A stretch of 64,000 nucleotides of DNA from Intoshia linei (taxonomy: Eukaryota > Orthonectida > Rhopaluridae). The translations under genes and the position numbers were made by a program. Under the pieces are notes generated by a model. It was not told the origin of the DNA and searched no databases. It saw only the letters and a list, made by a program, of their open reading frames with translations. The DNA lies in assembly GCA_001642005.1 (NCBI GenBank), contig LWCA01000010.1:1-64000 (forward strand), read 5' to 3'. Below, piece by piece: positions 28,401 through 38,500 of the stretch (positions are counted from its first letter, which is position 1; every line of letters starts with the position of its first letter).

Positions 28401-28953
28401 TGGACCCCATCGGTAACAACTGCTCTAAGCTTAATTTTTTTTGTCTAAAAAACTAAAACTAAAAATTTTAAAATATTTCATGATCTAATTTTTCAAACTT
28501 AATTAAAAAAAAACTCATCTATAAAGTTTACAATCTATAAAATGTCACAATTACGAATTGTCAGCATTCATCACTATTATATTCATTTTAGCCGGAAAAA
28601 TTACAAGCAAAGGCAGTAGGTTGTCATTACAGCGAATGGAACGAGATATATCTAAAGAAAGGTTAATATCCTTGCACAACAGAATGGGAAACGAAAAAAT
28701 TAATATCAAATCTGAAAATATAAAGTCACTGGGTAATCAAATAAAAAACGAAATCATTCAAGGAATGTTTCAATACAGAAAGACAAATTCTTCGATAAAA
28801 AGGCGTCAAAGTGTAGTTTCAACAGAAGATAAAAATCGTAAAAATAAAAGGAAAATGTTTAAAAGGGCAATAAAAGGAGTAATCCCTAAAAATTCTCTAA
28901 ATATACAAAAAAGCATTGAAGAGAAATGCGAATCTCATTCATCAAATGAATAA
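19469..28953 (+). CDS. TRPC-type cation channel with alternative pore cassettes
   Basis: Exons: 19469-19810, 19964-20205, 20253-20664, 21515-21749, 21788-21878, 22135-22178, 22349-22488, 22681-23066, then cassette A (23112-23211 + 23246-23341) or cassette B (23576-23771), then 24020-24172, 26718-26832, 28592-28953; 905 aa with either cassette. Residues about 45-190 are ankyrin repeats. H191, C195, C197 and C200 reproduce the TRPC zinc site (H-x3-C-x-C-x2-C). WYEGLPGFRR, the pre-S1/S1 segment, RPFIKFICNTASYLTF, LGPLQISLGRM (S4-S5/S5) and the TRP box EWKFAR follow in canonical order. TRPC channels are PLC-coupled non-selective Ca2+-permeable cation channels of the plasma membrane. The last exon (KRRQ/KNKRK-rich) is lineage-specific; an alternative end by read-through to a TAG at 26847 is possible. 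Family and gene model are strong; the exact subtype is not assigned. Confidence 0.95.
20848..21352. mobile_element. Fold-back element with about 130-bp inverted arms
   Basis: Left arm from about 20848 (GACCATTTAAAGTTTTCTAT, then 'gaactttattttaacgg', 'acgtggtaccgactt', 'agttatactagtgcgacc') is repeated in inverse order and orientation up to 21352 ('ggtcgcactagttatacc', 'aagtcggtaccacgt', 'attaaaataaagttc', 'gaaaactttaaatggtc'). The spacer is about 230 bp without a gene. It sits in the third intron of the TRPC gene. The adjacent sequence 21346-21490 is a second copy of the repeat at about 6275-6450. Confidence 0.75.
23112..23341 (+). other. TRPC pore/S6 cassette A (two exons)
   Basis: Exons 23112-23211 and 23246-23341 (100 + 96 = 196 nt), separated by a 34-nt intron. 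They enter in phase 2 and leave in phase 0. They encode the pore helix and filter region (LFEILQSLYFVVYALIDV, then FEIKEPHDFTQFI) and S6 (MFGTYSAIIIIVLLNMLIAM). S6 closely follows the canonical TRPC MFGTYN..LVVLLNMLIAM. The upstream 45-nt intron (23067-23111) has a consensus GTAAGT donor. Confidence 0.9.
23576..23771 (+). other. TRPC pore/S6 cassette B (one exon)
   Basis: A single 196-nt exon homologous to the whole of cassette A, entering in phase 2 and leaving in phase 0. It encodes YWNILQTLYFTLYGLVEP, a charge-altered turret (DTFHLVENHFVTEFI) and S6 (MFGIFCGLTIILIINILIAM). The run GGAAAATTAATGTTTGG is identical to cassette A. It lacks the 34-nt intron found in A. Including both cassettes would shift the frame and hit a TGA within B; skipping both also shifts the frame. 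Usage must therefore be exclusive if splicing is productive. Confidence 0.88.
24701..25116 (-). pseudogene. Transposon-type ORF remnant, FPENxGAxSDEHGERFHQ
   Basis: On the minus strand an open frame at 24877-25116 is followed, in another frame, by FPENCGAWSDEHGERFHQ and NRYRFKYMKNMLGYYLW before a TGA at 24701. From memory, the FPENxGAxS-E-GERFHQ block recurs in many repetitive invertebrate proteins encoded by mobile DNA. Frame changes and no intact gene body indicate a dead copy. It lies in the intron between TRPC exons 24020-24172 and 26718-26832. Confidence 0.5.
25280..25880. repeat. Family A repeat in TRPC intron
   Basis: Same landmarks and orientation as 17480-18060 ('caccgggaatgcg', 'ttaacaggatacaattg', 'gacccgtaagatgtgagttt', 'actgtaattgaaatgtggac'), about 600 bp. 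It accounts for part of the 2.5-kb intron before the exon at 26718. Confidence 0.7.
27345..27659. mobile_element. Non-autonomous element, CAGGGGCGGAT termini
   Basis: Begins CAGGGGCGGATCATAGAGGC and ends CCCCTTGAATCCGCCCCTG, so both ends read CAGGGGCGGAT inward. 315 bp, no open frame. Flanks TTGTTTACT and TTGCTTATT are similar and could be a decayed target duplication. A longer relative is at 62931-63472. It is inside the last TRPC intron. Confidence 0.7.
27820..28090. repeat. Degenerate minisatellite in last TRPC intron
   Basis: Loose tandem array of units built from 'aaaaaatattgg', 'atttttcc.taaagggtt' and 'ggtaaaat'. The same words make the cleaner array at 32100-32290, so the two loci share a repeat family. 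Confidence 0.6.
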
Positions 28954-28991
28954 TAAATAAATTATTACAATAAAGTATCTTTAAAGTTCTA

Positions 28992-30874
28992 ATGAAATTG
29001 TACAAATTTCTTTCACAAAATTTTGTGTCTTTTTCGACAAAACCTCTTGTATATAATTACAAACCCGTAGATATGGGTAAATAAATGGGTAAACATTTCA
29101 TTTAAATACAATTGTTTAGAAACGAGAATTTTAGTCTTAAACAGAATTGAACTTAAGAATGCTTTGAATTCTGAAATGATTAGCCAAGTAATACAAAAAA
29201 ATGTCCTCATTTTTTTACATTTATGTCCCATGATTGATATATATTTTTGTCGATTTTAATAGTTTTTCAGTTAATCAATGGTAATATTTTATGAATGACA
29301 TCTTTTAGCAAATATGGGTTGTTTTTAAATCGATTTCTTTCTGGTCGTACCGTCCTACCTAAAACTTGGCATTTAATGTATTGTTAGATATTATGTAATG
29401 ATAATGTTAGCTAAACGAAAACATTTCAAACATTATTAAAACACTCAGCCCAACAGAATCCTGTTTGATAATAAAAAGCAATTTACCGGGAATTTTCTGT
29501 GCTGGAGCTGATTTAAAAGATCGGAAAACTATTCCCATTGAAAAAATACCTAAATATGTAAGTCACTGTAGAGAAGCATTCAACAGGATTAATCGACTCG
29601 ACATTGCAACCATCGCCGCGATTGATGGTTACGCTTTAGGCGGTGGTTTAGAATTAGCATTGGCTTGTGATATTCGCATTTGCTGTATATTTTAAATTTA
29701 AAATTTAGAGCGACTATTAATATTATAAGGTAGAATTTATGGTTACATATTCATGTTCAAGACCCCTATAGTTATTACGTTTTAGAGGTTGTAGCGGTTT
29801 GGTATAACCGATTTTACTGTTTTTAAATGTTATCTTAGTCTAAGGCTTAGTTGTAATTTATCATGGGGTATCACGAACGAATCCATGGAAAAGATATACA
29901 AAGTTATACACAGAAATTTTTTTTATATTATAGATTTACTTATTTTTTGAGTACAAGGTATACAAGTCTATAAGCATGGCAGATTATCAGGAAAGCGCAG
30001 TTACCGAATTCTATTAATTAAAAAATCTATGCAAATATTATAAAAAATTTTAATTAAATTGTAGCCGAATCTGCAAAAGTGGGATTACCTGAATCAAAAC
30101 TAGGAATATTACCTGGTGCAGGTTAGATATAATTTTAAAAATTATTGAATTGTAAATATTATATGATATAAATCGTGATTCCAATCTAAAATAATAAAAT
30201 TATTTTTTAGTTTTTAACATTTTATTTTAATGACGGTTCTAAATATTTTGGATACGCTAATTAAGAAAAAAAATTTTATTAACATTGTTATTCACGTATT
30301 ATTAAAATTTCAATATTCAGTTGTTGACAATTTGTAGGTGGAACAGCGCGACTTCCTAGATTGATAGGTCAATCTAAAGCGAAGGAATTGATGTTTACTG
30401 GTCGTATCTTATCAGGATGCGAAGCATCACGAATATCACTGGTAAACGAATCTGTACCAAACAACGAAACATTCGACTCGGCATTCCAGAGGTATACTTT
30501 ATAAAATTACCAAAATAAAAATATTTGTGCAAAAAAGATGACATGCATAATGGTAAATTCTTATTGCATATCTGAATTAAAAAGCATCTGTTAATATATT
30601 TATAATAATATATATAAATAGAAGCCTTGAAATTGCAAAATCAATAAATCGAAATGGGCCACTGTCAATAAGATATATTAAAAAGTGCGTTGATCACGAA
30701 AATGTAATTAAAATAATAATACGCTAATCAATTATTATAATTGTAATTTTTAAGATGGACGTATCACTGAAACTGGAAGATTACTATTACAAAAAAATAA
30801 CAAAATCTCACGATCGAACAGAAGGTTTGAATGCATTTTTAGAAAAAAAAACTCCAAAATATACAGGATATTAA
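28992..30874 (+). CDS. Mitochondrial enoyl-CoA hydratase (AUH-like)
   Basis: Exons: 28992-29076, 29120-29187, 29411-29684, 30065-30121, 30338-30491, 30622-30703, 30755-30874; 279 aa. The N-terminus ([19 protein letters not shown]) is basic and Ser/Thr-rich like a mitochondrial presequence. The crotonase fold shows [14 protein letters not shown], the oxyanion-hole segment [12 protein letters not shown] (residues 78-89) and [17 protein letters not shown]. The two acidic residues of the hydratase pair are E132 and E152 ([20 protein letters not shown]). Best match is AUH, which hydrates 3-methylglutaconyl-CoA in leucine breakdown in mitochondria and binds AU-rich RNA in mammals. A related short-chain hydratase is not excluded. 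The start lies only 38 bp after the TRPC stop; an AATAAA at 30882-30887 follows the stop. Confidence 0.92.
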
Positions 30875-30900
30875 TTTATTCAATAAACCTGACAATTAAA

Positions 30901-33900
30901 TTACACTTTTGGAGGTATTTTCAACGCATTTAATTTATGTTGAATCTAAAAAAAGTTATTAATATACAAGCCATGTGATTACATGTTCCAAGTTTTTAAT
31001 TTGTCGAATAAAAATATCGCTTGTTTTTTTGGAAACTGTAGTATTAGCAATATGTATCATGTCCTAAAATTTGTTTATTAGTCAAAATAAAAAACATACT
31101 CCATCTATGTAAAAATCCAATTTAGCCTTATTTTTCTTTTCATTCTCTAAATCTTGAGAATTGTTCGCTCGGTGCTAAAAGGTAAGTTAAAATTCAAAAA
31201 TAAAATATAATTTATAAACAAGTTGTATTATTGTGAAAAATACCTTGCAGCACATCAAATATTGATAAATTTTTTCTTCTGGCTAAAAACAAATAATGAT
31301 AATTGAATTAAAAATTACCTGTTGCATAAAGTACGATAATCTTTTTATGGGTATTGTGGAATAAAATCCTATATAACTTCTAAGTTCCGGCATCAATTGT
31401 GTTTTTGAGGCGATAACCTCATTTAAGAAAAATTCAAGTTGGTGGTTAATTGGTAGCTGAAATTCAATGAAAAAAATTAATTTAAAAAAATAACCATCGT
31501 TCGTTCACACATCTCAGAATCAGTGGGAATAAATGGCGAAACGAATTTTGGGCAAGACGTTTTAAAGCAATTTTCAAATTCTTTTAAATCACTATAAATG
31601 ATTATATAAATTAAGACAATATTCTAACCCAGCCAGCAATTTCCCGTATCTATCTGATAAACGATTTTTCATATCATGCATAATGCTTTCATCGATTTGT
31701 AGTGGGTTCAATGCTAAAGACATGGCCAAAATGTAAAACATTTTGTCAACCAATTGCTTTTTCTAGAATTTGTTAATTTAAATTTTTTCTAGAATATACC
31801 TCGTTATAAATTCCTTTATTAATCGTACTGCTTTGTTCTTCTTCATAATTTATGGCCGCACAAATGTAACTAATTGCCTCAGTGTATCGACGAAGCATGA
31901 AATAACAAAATGATACATAGTAGTAGTAATTTATAATACATTCGGGCACTTTGCATATTGTAGACTAAAAAATACAAAATAGAATGTTTGCTACTATCGT
32001 TTTCACACTCTATCGTTTAATGTTGATTTTTTTAATAAAAAGTTATTTATTTTGCTTGTTTTTTTATGTTTAAAATCACTTAAAATATAAATAAAAAACT
32101 AGATTTTTCCTTAAAGGGTTGGTAAAGTAAAATTGGATTTTTCCCTAAAGGGTTGGTAAAAGTGGATTTTCCCTTCTAGGGTTTGTAAAAGTAGATTTTT
32201 CCCTAATGGGTTTGTAAAACTAGATTGTTTCCTTTTAGGGTTGTTAAAAATTGGATTTTTCCTTTTAGGGTTGGTAAATTGTAATTTTTATTAAAAATGG
32301 TTGGATTTAAGTATTTCTATTTTTTTTGGTAGACATTTGACATTTGGAACCATTCGATTATTTTGAAAATTTTGAATGAGGCATATGAATCATTGGTTGT
32401 GAAACTGCTATAATGCTATTTCATCAATAAAATCATGAACATACCAAAATAATTCTATCAATATTTGCTACATATGAAAGAGCATGTTGATAATCTGCCA
32501 ACAAACAATTGATACGTAAGAGCCCAATTAAACTGAACAAGCCCAGTTCATAATAAATGTCACGGCATCCAAATTTTCCGGCAGCATTCATTCGATCCTC
32601 TAATAATTGTAATAACATCATTTATACAAGTACAAAAATAATGAATGGTGCCAATATTAATGATCAACCGTTTTGAAATATCACTTAAACATCGTTGAGA
32701 TTACAGCCTGGAACAAATATAGAAATGATAAACATGCATAAATTTCAATAAAAATAACGTAATGTTTACTAGGCCCCCTTTTCGACAACCGTTTCTAAAA
32801 GTCTCACGTGAATTACCAACTATAAAGTACACAGCTAAGGATTTTTAAATAAAAATAACCTCCTTCATTCAATAATATAAGTTGATTATTTATATTGGCT
32901 CTATCGCACATAAGAACGCAAATTTTGATAACAGAGTGAACATTCCAAGCCTAAATTTAATCAATTATAATACAGGGTTCCCACATTTTTTCACGACTAC
33001 TATAAAACGAAATTAAAAGGCAACTTTAAAAAAATTTTGATCAAAAACGTAATATATTTCCTTATTAATCCTTACGTGTATATTATAAAATGGTTAAAAA
33101 TGTATGTGTTTATTTAAGAAAGTAAGATGAGTCGAGTTTTACAAATTCCTTATTCTTATAGCAGTTTTTTCAGAGTGATGTTTTATCGCAAATTTCTATT
33201 TCAGAAATTGAGTCTTTCAAAATTAAAAACCCCATATGTCCTTTGTTTTTAAATTAAAACTCGTTCTAAAATTATAAAAATTACCCATTCTTACGAAAAG
33301 ATTTAAATTCATCAATATTATGATTTCAAAACCTCAAAATGCCCTTTTTTATAAAAATTATGAAAGTCTTATAATTTTATACAACGTACATCCTAATATT
33401 GTTTTTAATTTCATAAGCATTGTCATAAATGGTAACCTCAAAAAAGGTAATTTTCACGGTCAAAACCCAGATTACCCTTTTTTTTACAAATAATTTGAAA
33501 TTTTGAAAAAACCCTGGAATTAAAAAAAAGTTACAACAAAACAAAATTAAAAAGGAATAATTCACTTTAAATTAAAAGGTAATGTGATATGACGGATCCA
33601 CGTGAAATAAGTTTGGGAGCCACTCCTTTAAAGGGTTGACATTACTGAATAGTAGCATTTTGAAGTTATATTTCTTATAAATATTCAAAATATTCCCTCG
33701 GCAGAACTAGATACTTTTAATACCTAGTACATAACGGTAAACTAGTAATAATCAAGAATAAGGAAAAAAATGTCACTTTTCGGTATTTGGGAAACGCTAT
33801 TATAATATATTAGGATGCCCGTCCTACATAAAACATACTAAATAAAAACATACGTTGCTGGTATCTTTATTCAGGGTTTTTTCAATATTTCTGTAACGAA

Positions 33901-35066
33901 ATTGAGTGAATGCTTGAAACTAGTGATAAAAATATTAAAATGATTATATACAAAATAAGAAAAATACAAACCTGGTAAATAAATTCTGTAACCATATTCC
34001 ATAACCATATACTAGGTAAATGCAAATCCACTGGATCGTTGGCCACTAGAAATAATAAAATTTACCTAATAAACTATATAACTAAGTCAGTTCCAATTAT
34101 AGTTGGATAGTTTAAAAATAATATTGATTTTGTTGAGCACCACTCATTAAACAAATAAACTTACACAAAAGACCTTGGAAAATATTAATATAATTATTGT
34201 AGGAATCAATTCTTGCGTCCAATTGTGGTCCACCCTAAAAAACGGAATCAATATTATAAATACTATAGCTTAATGTTTCGTATAGTTTAACGTGAATCTA
34301 TACTTGATTTTATATATTTAAATAAATATTACTTCAACTCTAGCATAGTAGTGTCTATAATAAATTTCCTTGTAGAGTCTGGAAAAAACAGTATCTGTAA
34401 TAAAAAATTAAAATAACAATTATAAATTTAATACAAATTGATATAACTTTGTATTACGTATAAAGATATGTATAAAAGTGTTAATTTTTTTTCTCAACCT
34501 TTTTTTCATTTGGGCATTTGGAACAATGAAAACATTGTGGCTTATAAGACAATAACAAAATAGTAACAAATATATATTTGTTGGATATTTACTGATTCTG
34601 ACTCTAATCCGTACTTAAATATAAGATTTTGCGATGATATGACTCAAATTTAAAAAAGAGTTTTTCAGTACATGAACATGAACATTAACAAAAAATGACA
34701 TAACGACCGCCTGTGATATGGTGTCTAGCTCATTTTCATATTTTCGCTGGGCAACACTCACAAACATTCATCCACACAAACTTTCTTATTTTTACAAAGT
34801 TTGAAACAATAAAATGCATAATTTCTTGTAACCAATAAATTGTTATACAATTTTCATACAAAATAATAATAAAAATTACCTATATTAACATAATTATCCA
34901 TACTTTCAATACTTGGCCAAGGAACATTGTCGAAGAATGTATTTGTTATTTCAACAAACTTTTTATCGTAACATTCTTTAACTTCATAAATGTTGTGACT
35001 CAATATGTACTGTTGAAAATTCCGAACAAATTCAATTACAGTATTATCAATTGGTGAAGATTGCAT
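30901..35066 (-). CDS. EIF3L: Translation initiation factor 3 subunit L
   Basis: Fifteen exons on the minus strand: 35066-34880, 34394-34333, 34234-34165, 34045-33972, 33919-33854, 32950-32860, 32599-32445, 31964-31800, 31762-31629, 31591-31495, 31456-31319, 31282-31244, 31174-31100, 31063-30983, 30945-30901; 492 aa, all junctions in phase. Recognisable blocks are LYKEIYYRHYYARV, SYNNYINIFQ, LPSIWLWNMVTEFIYQ, AWNVHSV, LFSLIGLLRINCLLADY, VPECIINYYYYVSFCY, SCPKFVSPFIP and a C-terminal DFYIDGDMIHIA. eIF3L is a non-core PCI-domain subunit of eIF3 on the 40S ribosome. The protein is shorter than the vertebrate one (about 560 aa), mainly at the N-terminus and in loops. Seven introns are 36-52 nt, while intron 5 (about 900 nt) holds a family A repeat. 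Confidence 0.95.
32100..32290. repeat. Minisatellite, about 30-40 bp unit
   Basis: About five to six imperfect tandem copies of a unit reading roughly GGATTTTTCCCTAAAGGGTT followed by GGTAAAA. The TCCCTAAAGGG core is palindromic. It lies in the eIF3L intron between exons at 32445 and 31964. Confidence 0.8.
33000..33740. repeat. Family A repeat in eIF3L intron 5
   Basis: Includes 'gagtgatgttttatcgcaaa', shared with 17170 and 37450, 'aaagggttgacattactgaa' and the terminal CCCTCGGCAGAACTAGATAC (33696 on), a diverged form of the family terminus. It fills most of the intron between exons 33854-33919 and 32860-32950. Confidence 0.65.
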
Positions 35067-35500
35067 TATAATTATTAATTAACTGAATATTAAAATTGTT
35101 GACTGTATCGTGTCTGATATAAAGTTTTGTTAAATTTGATAATTAATTTTTGTTTATATGGTTACATTTATACATTATCCAACTGTTTTGAATTGATCGT
35201 ACGTTTTTATGGGGACTTAAAGTCTTGGTATCTTGAAACAATATTAATTGCGCCACTGCGTTTGTGTATTAAAATACTATACATTTGAGTACAGTTTTAA
35301 TTTTATTAAATCATTAGCGTGAACTGAAGGATATTAAAATTATTTTTTTCTGTATACATTAAGTTATAAACTGGTAAAAAGTACATTGTAAATTTTATTT
35401 AAAGAATTTGCATTGTAATCAATATAAATATTTGAATTTAAAATTAAATAAATAACTGAAATTTTTAAACTTAAAAAGTTTTATTTACACATGATACATA

Positions 35501-38500
35501 TCATTTCTTTTTAAAGCTAGAATACTGTCTATTAATTCTTCGAAGAGGGTAATTTTGTTGACCAAATTTTTGTGCGTAACCTTGATGTTTAATTCTTTCA
35601 TTAAGTCCCATACAATGACATAAAAGAATGTGTTTAAAAGGTTCTCTGAATTCTCGATTAAAGCTAACATAAATTATTGGATTGAATAGACTGTTGCTGT
35701 AACCTATCCATAATAATAAACTGGATACAAATTTTGGTACTATTTCACCTTTGAAAGGACGAATCAGCGCCAATATAAAGAAAGGCATCCAACAGATAAT
35801 AAATGTTCCCATTACAATACCTAAATATAATTAATAATAAATTCCATTTATAAACAATTTTCGGGACAAGGAATGTTACTAAAATTGAACATTAATTCAA
35901 AAAGATTATCAAATTTATGAGACAAATAAAAAAGTGGCAATATAACAATTTTATAGTTTTTAGTGTTATTCACTGTAAAAAAAAAATTAAAAAAAGAGAC
36001 TGAGGTGTCATATTTACGAGAATACGAATTTTATAGGTTAGTACTCAATGAATTAAAATCCTTATTTACGTACATCGTACGTTATAGTACGTAAAACGTA
36101 TCCTTTACTGATATAAAATTGAATGTGTGCGTTAATGTTTATTATAACAATAGATGGTCGTAAATGTAATGAATAAAGTTAGTCACTATGACTTTATCCA
36201 TTATCGTAAAAATAACGTGAAAATAACGTGAAAATAATTTACTTTAAATATTAAATTTATATCATTGATCTTAAATATCTATATTCATTACAGTAGAATT
36301 TAAACAAATCCTATATCTAATACAGGATCAATATTTACATTTTCAATTTTTATTTTAATCGAAATATTTGATAAATATTAGTTGATATTATATTAAAAAT
36401 TATTTTTCAAAGGTGAATGCGCAGCTTTGTGGGGTTGAAATTTTGTGTTTATATTAACTGGAATAAGCTCTATCAATTATATTTTTATTTTTAAATTTTG
36501 GACAGTCAATTATTTCACACTTTTTGTAAAGAAAACATAATAAAATATTTCAAAAAAAAAATTTATGAATATTAAAATGTTTTTTTGATTGTGATGGCGT
36601 CACTTATTTATATTGAAATTTTTTGTGTGTGTTAACAGGATACAACTGTACCACCTGCAATTTTTTTAAATTCTAGGGCTATTTTCATTAAAAAAAAAAA
36701 ATAATTTGGGATTTAGCTTTGAAAATGTATTTTTTTAAATTGAAATTTATGATTTTAAAATCCGTATCAAAGTACATGTTTTTTTTTAATCTCTTGAACT
36801 CGTTTGATTTTCAAAAATAGGGACAATAGGGGTTTAACCTGTAAGGTGTGAGTTTGGGAAAGTCACCCTCAAAAAAGTGGATTTACATTACCAAACCGAG
36901 ATTGCCCATTTCCTAAAAAAATTAAAATAGTTACCGAATTTTCAAAAAATTACAGCTGATACAGTTATATTAGTGAACACACACTATAAAAATTTAATTT
37001 GACAAAGTGACGCCTTCACTGTCAAAAAATCTCTTTAGTATTAATTTTTTTTATTATAAAACTATTTTATTAAAACAAAAATAAAAAATTTTTTACCCAA
37101 ATATTTTTATCAAAATAAAATTAAAGTGGAATCATTCACTTTAAATTAAAAAGTAATGCGATATGACGAGTCCACGTGAAGCAAGTTTGGGATGCACTTG
37201 TTTAAAGGATTGATAGTGAATAGTAGCATTTTTATGTTAGATTTTCTTATTGAATTTATTTTTTTGGTAGAATAAAAATTACCCCTCGGCAGAGCTAGGT
37301 GCTATTATTACAAAGTACATACAAATAACAGTCAAGCCAGTCGTATATAAAATTTAATTTCTGTGTGTCTCATGTTTGTTACCGTTTATTTAAAAAATTA
37401 ACACTTCTAGAATATAATGAAATCACATTTCTAATACAGTTTTTCGAAAGAAATGTTCTTATGCAAGTTTCTATTTAAAACATTGAGTCTTTCAGGGTCA
37501 AAACCCAATTCCTGAGTATGCTTCAATCTATACTATAGATTGTATATTGTAATCATGAATGCAACAAATGTGGATAAATTTAGATTGAAATCAATAAATT
37601 ATATTAGGAGTTTCTTGATTTGCTTATTACATAAAAATAGTTTCAATACACTAACTACGTAACAAGTAGTGTTACAGGATTTTGTAATTTTTATTTGATT
37701 AATCTTTCAAAAAAAATAAAAAAAGTCAGTCTAACATATGGAACTAGTTTCACGGCGTTCATTATTTTTTTTCCTTGTTCCAAGATTTACTCTAACATGT
37801 TAAAGTTGTATGTACATTAGGGTGTGCACTTTTGACATTTTTTTTTAAATTTAAAAAAGTATATTTGAGTACAGATACATAATGTTATTTAGATCACAAT
37901 GACGAAAAAAAATTTGAAAACGGTCGTTATTTTTTAAGGCAAAAAATTTGTACTTTAAAGTTTATTTATTTTAAATAATTTTACAATTATTAATATAAAT
38001 TATTTATTTATATATTATTGTTAATAAAATCAATCTTCAGATTAATTAAGAGTGACATTAAGGTGATAACGAGATATTTTAACATATAAAATGTATTTAT
38101 TCATCAAAGTTCTAATTTTTAATTTTATTAAACCTAATGGAAGTGGGACCGAGTGTAAATTTATTCCAGATATCATATAATTCTATTGCAGTTTTATCAC
38201 AAGAGTATGCTTTTGATTTTCTTGGATTTGCCAATTGTAAAAAATGATATCTTCCCAAGATTTTCTTTATTGTAGGTAATCTTGATGATCTGCTTAAAGG
38301 TTCACTAATAAGTATTCCGTATGAACGTGATAATCTCAATTTTTTTCTAGACAATATATTTTTTGGTTGTGACATGAAATATTACAAAAATGAAATTAAT
38401 TAATAATTTAAATAATAAACTGTTTACGTTTCAATAATAATAAAAAAAAATGCATTTTAAATTTTTGCCTTAGAAAATTTTAATTAAATGAATTTTTTTT

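Noticed and set aside
29071-29119. Reading the hydratase second exon from 29071, using a 22-nt intron
   Set aside because: A 43-nt intron 29077-29119 gives a continuous protein with better similarity (ETRILVLNR); 22 nt is too short to be credible.
32100-32290. CRISPR-like array of spaced short repeats
   Set aside because: Repeat units are contiguous and degenerate with no unique spacers; it is a minisatellite in a eukaryotic intron.
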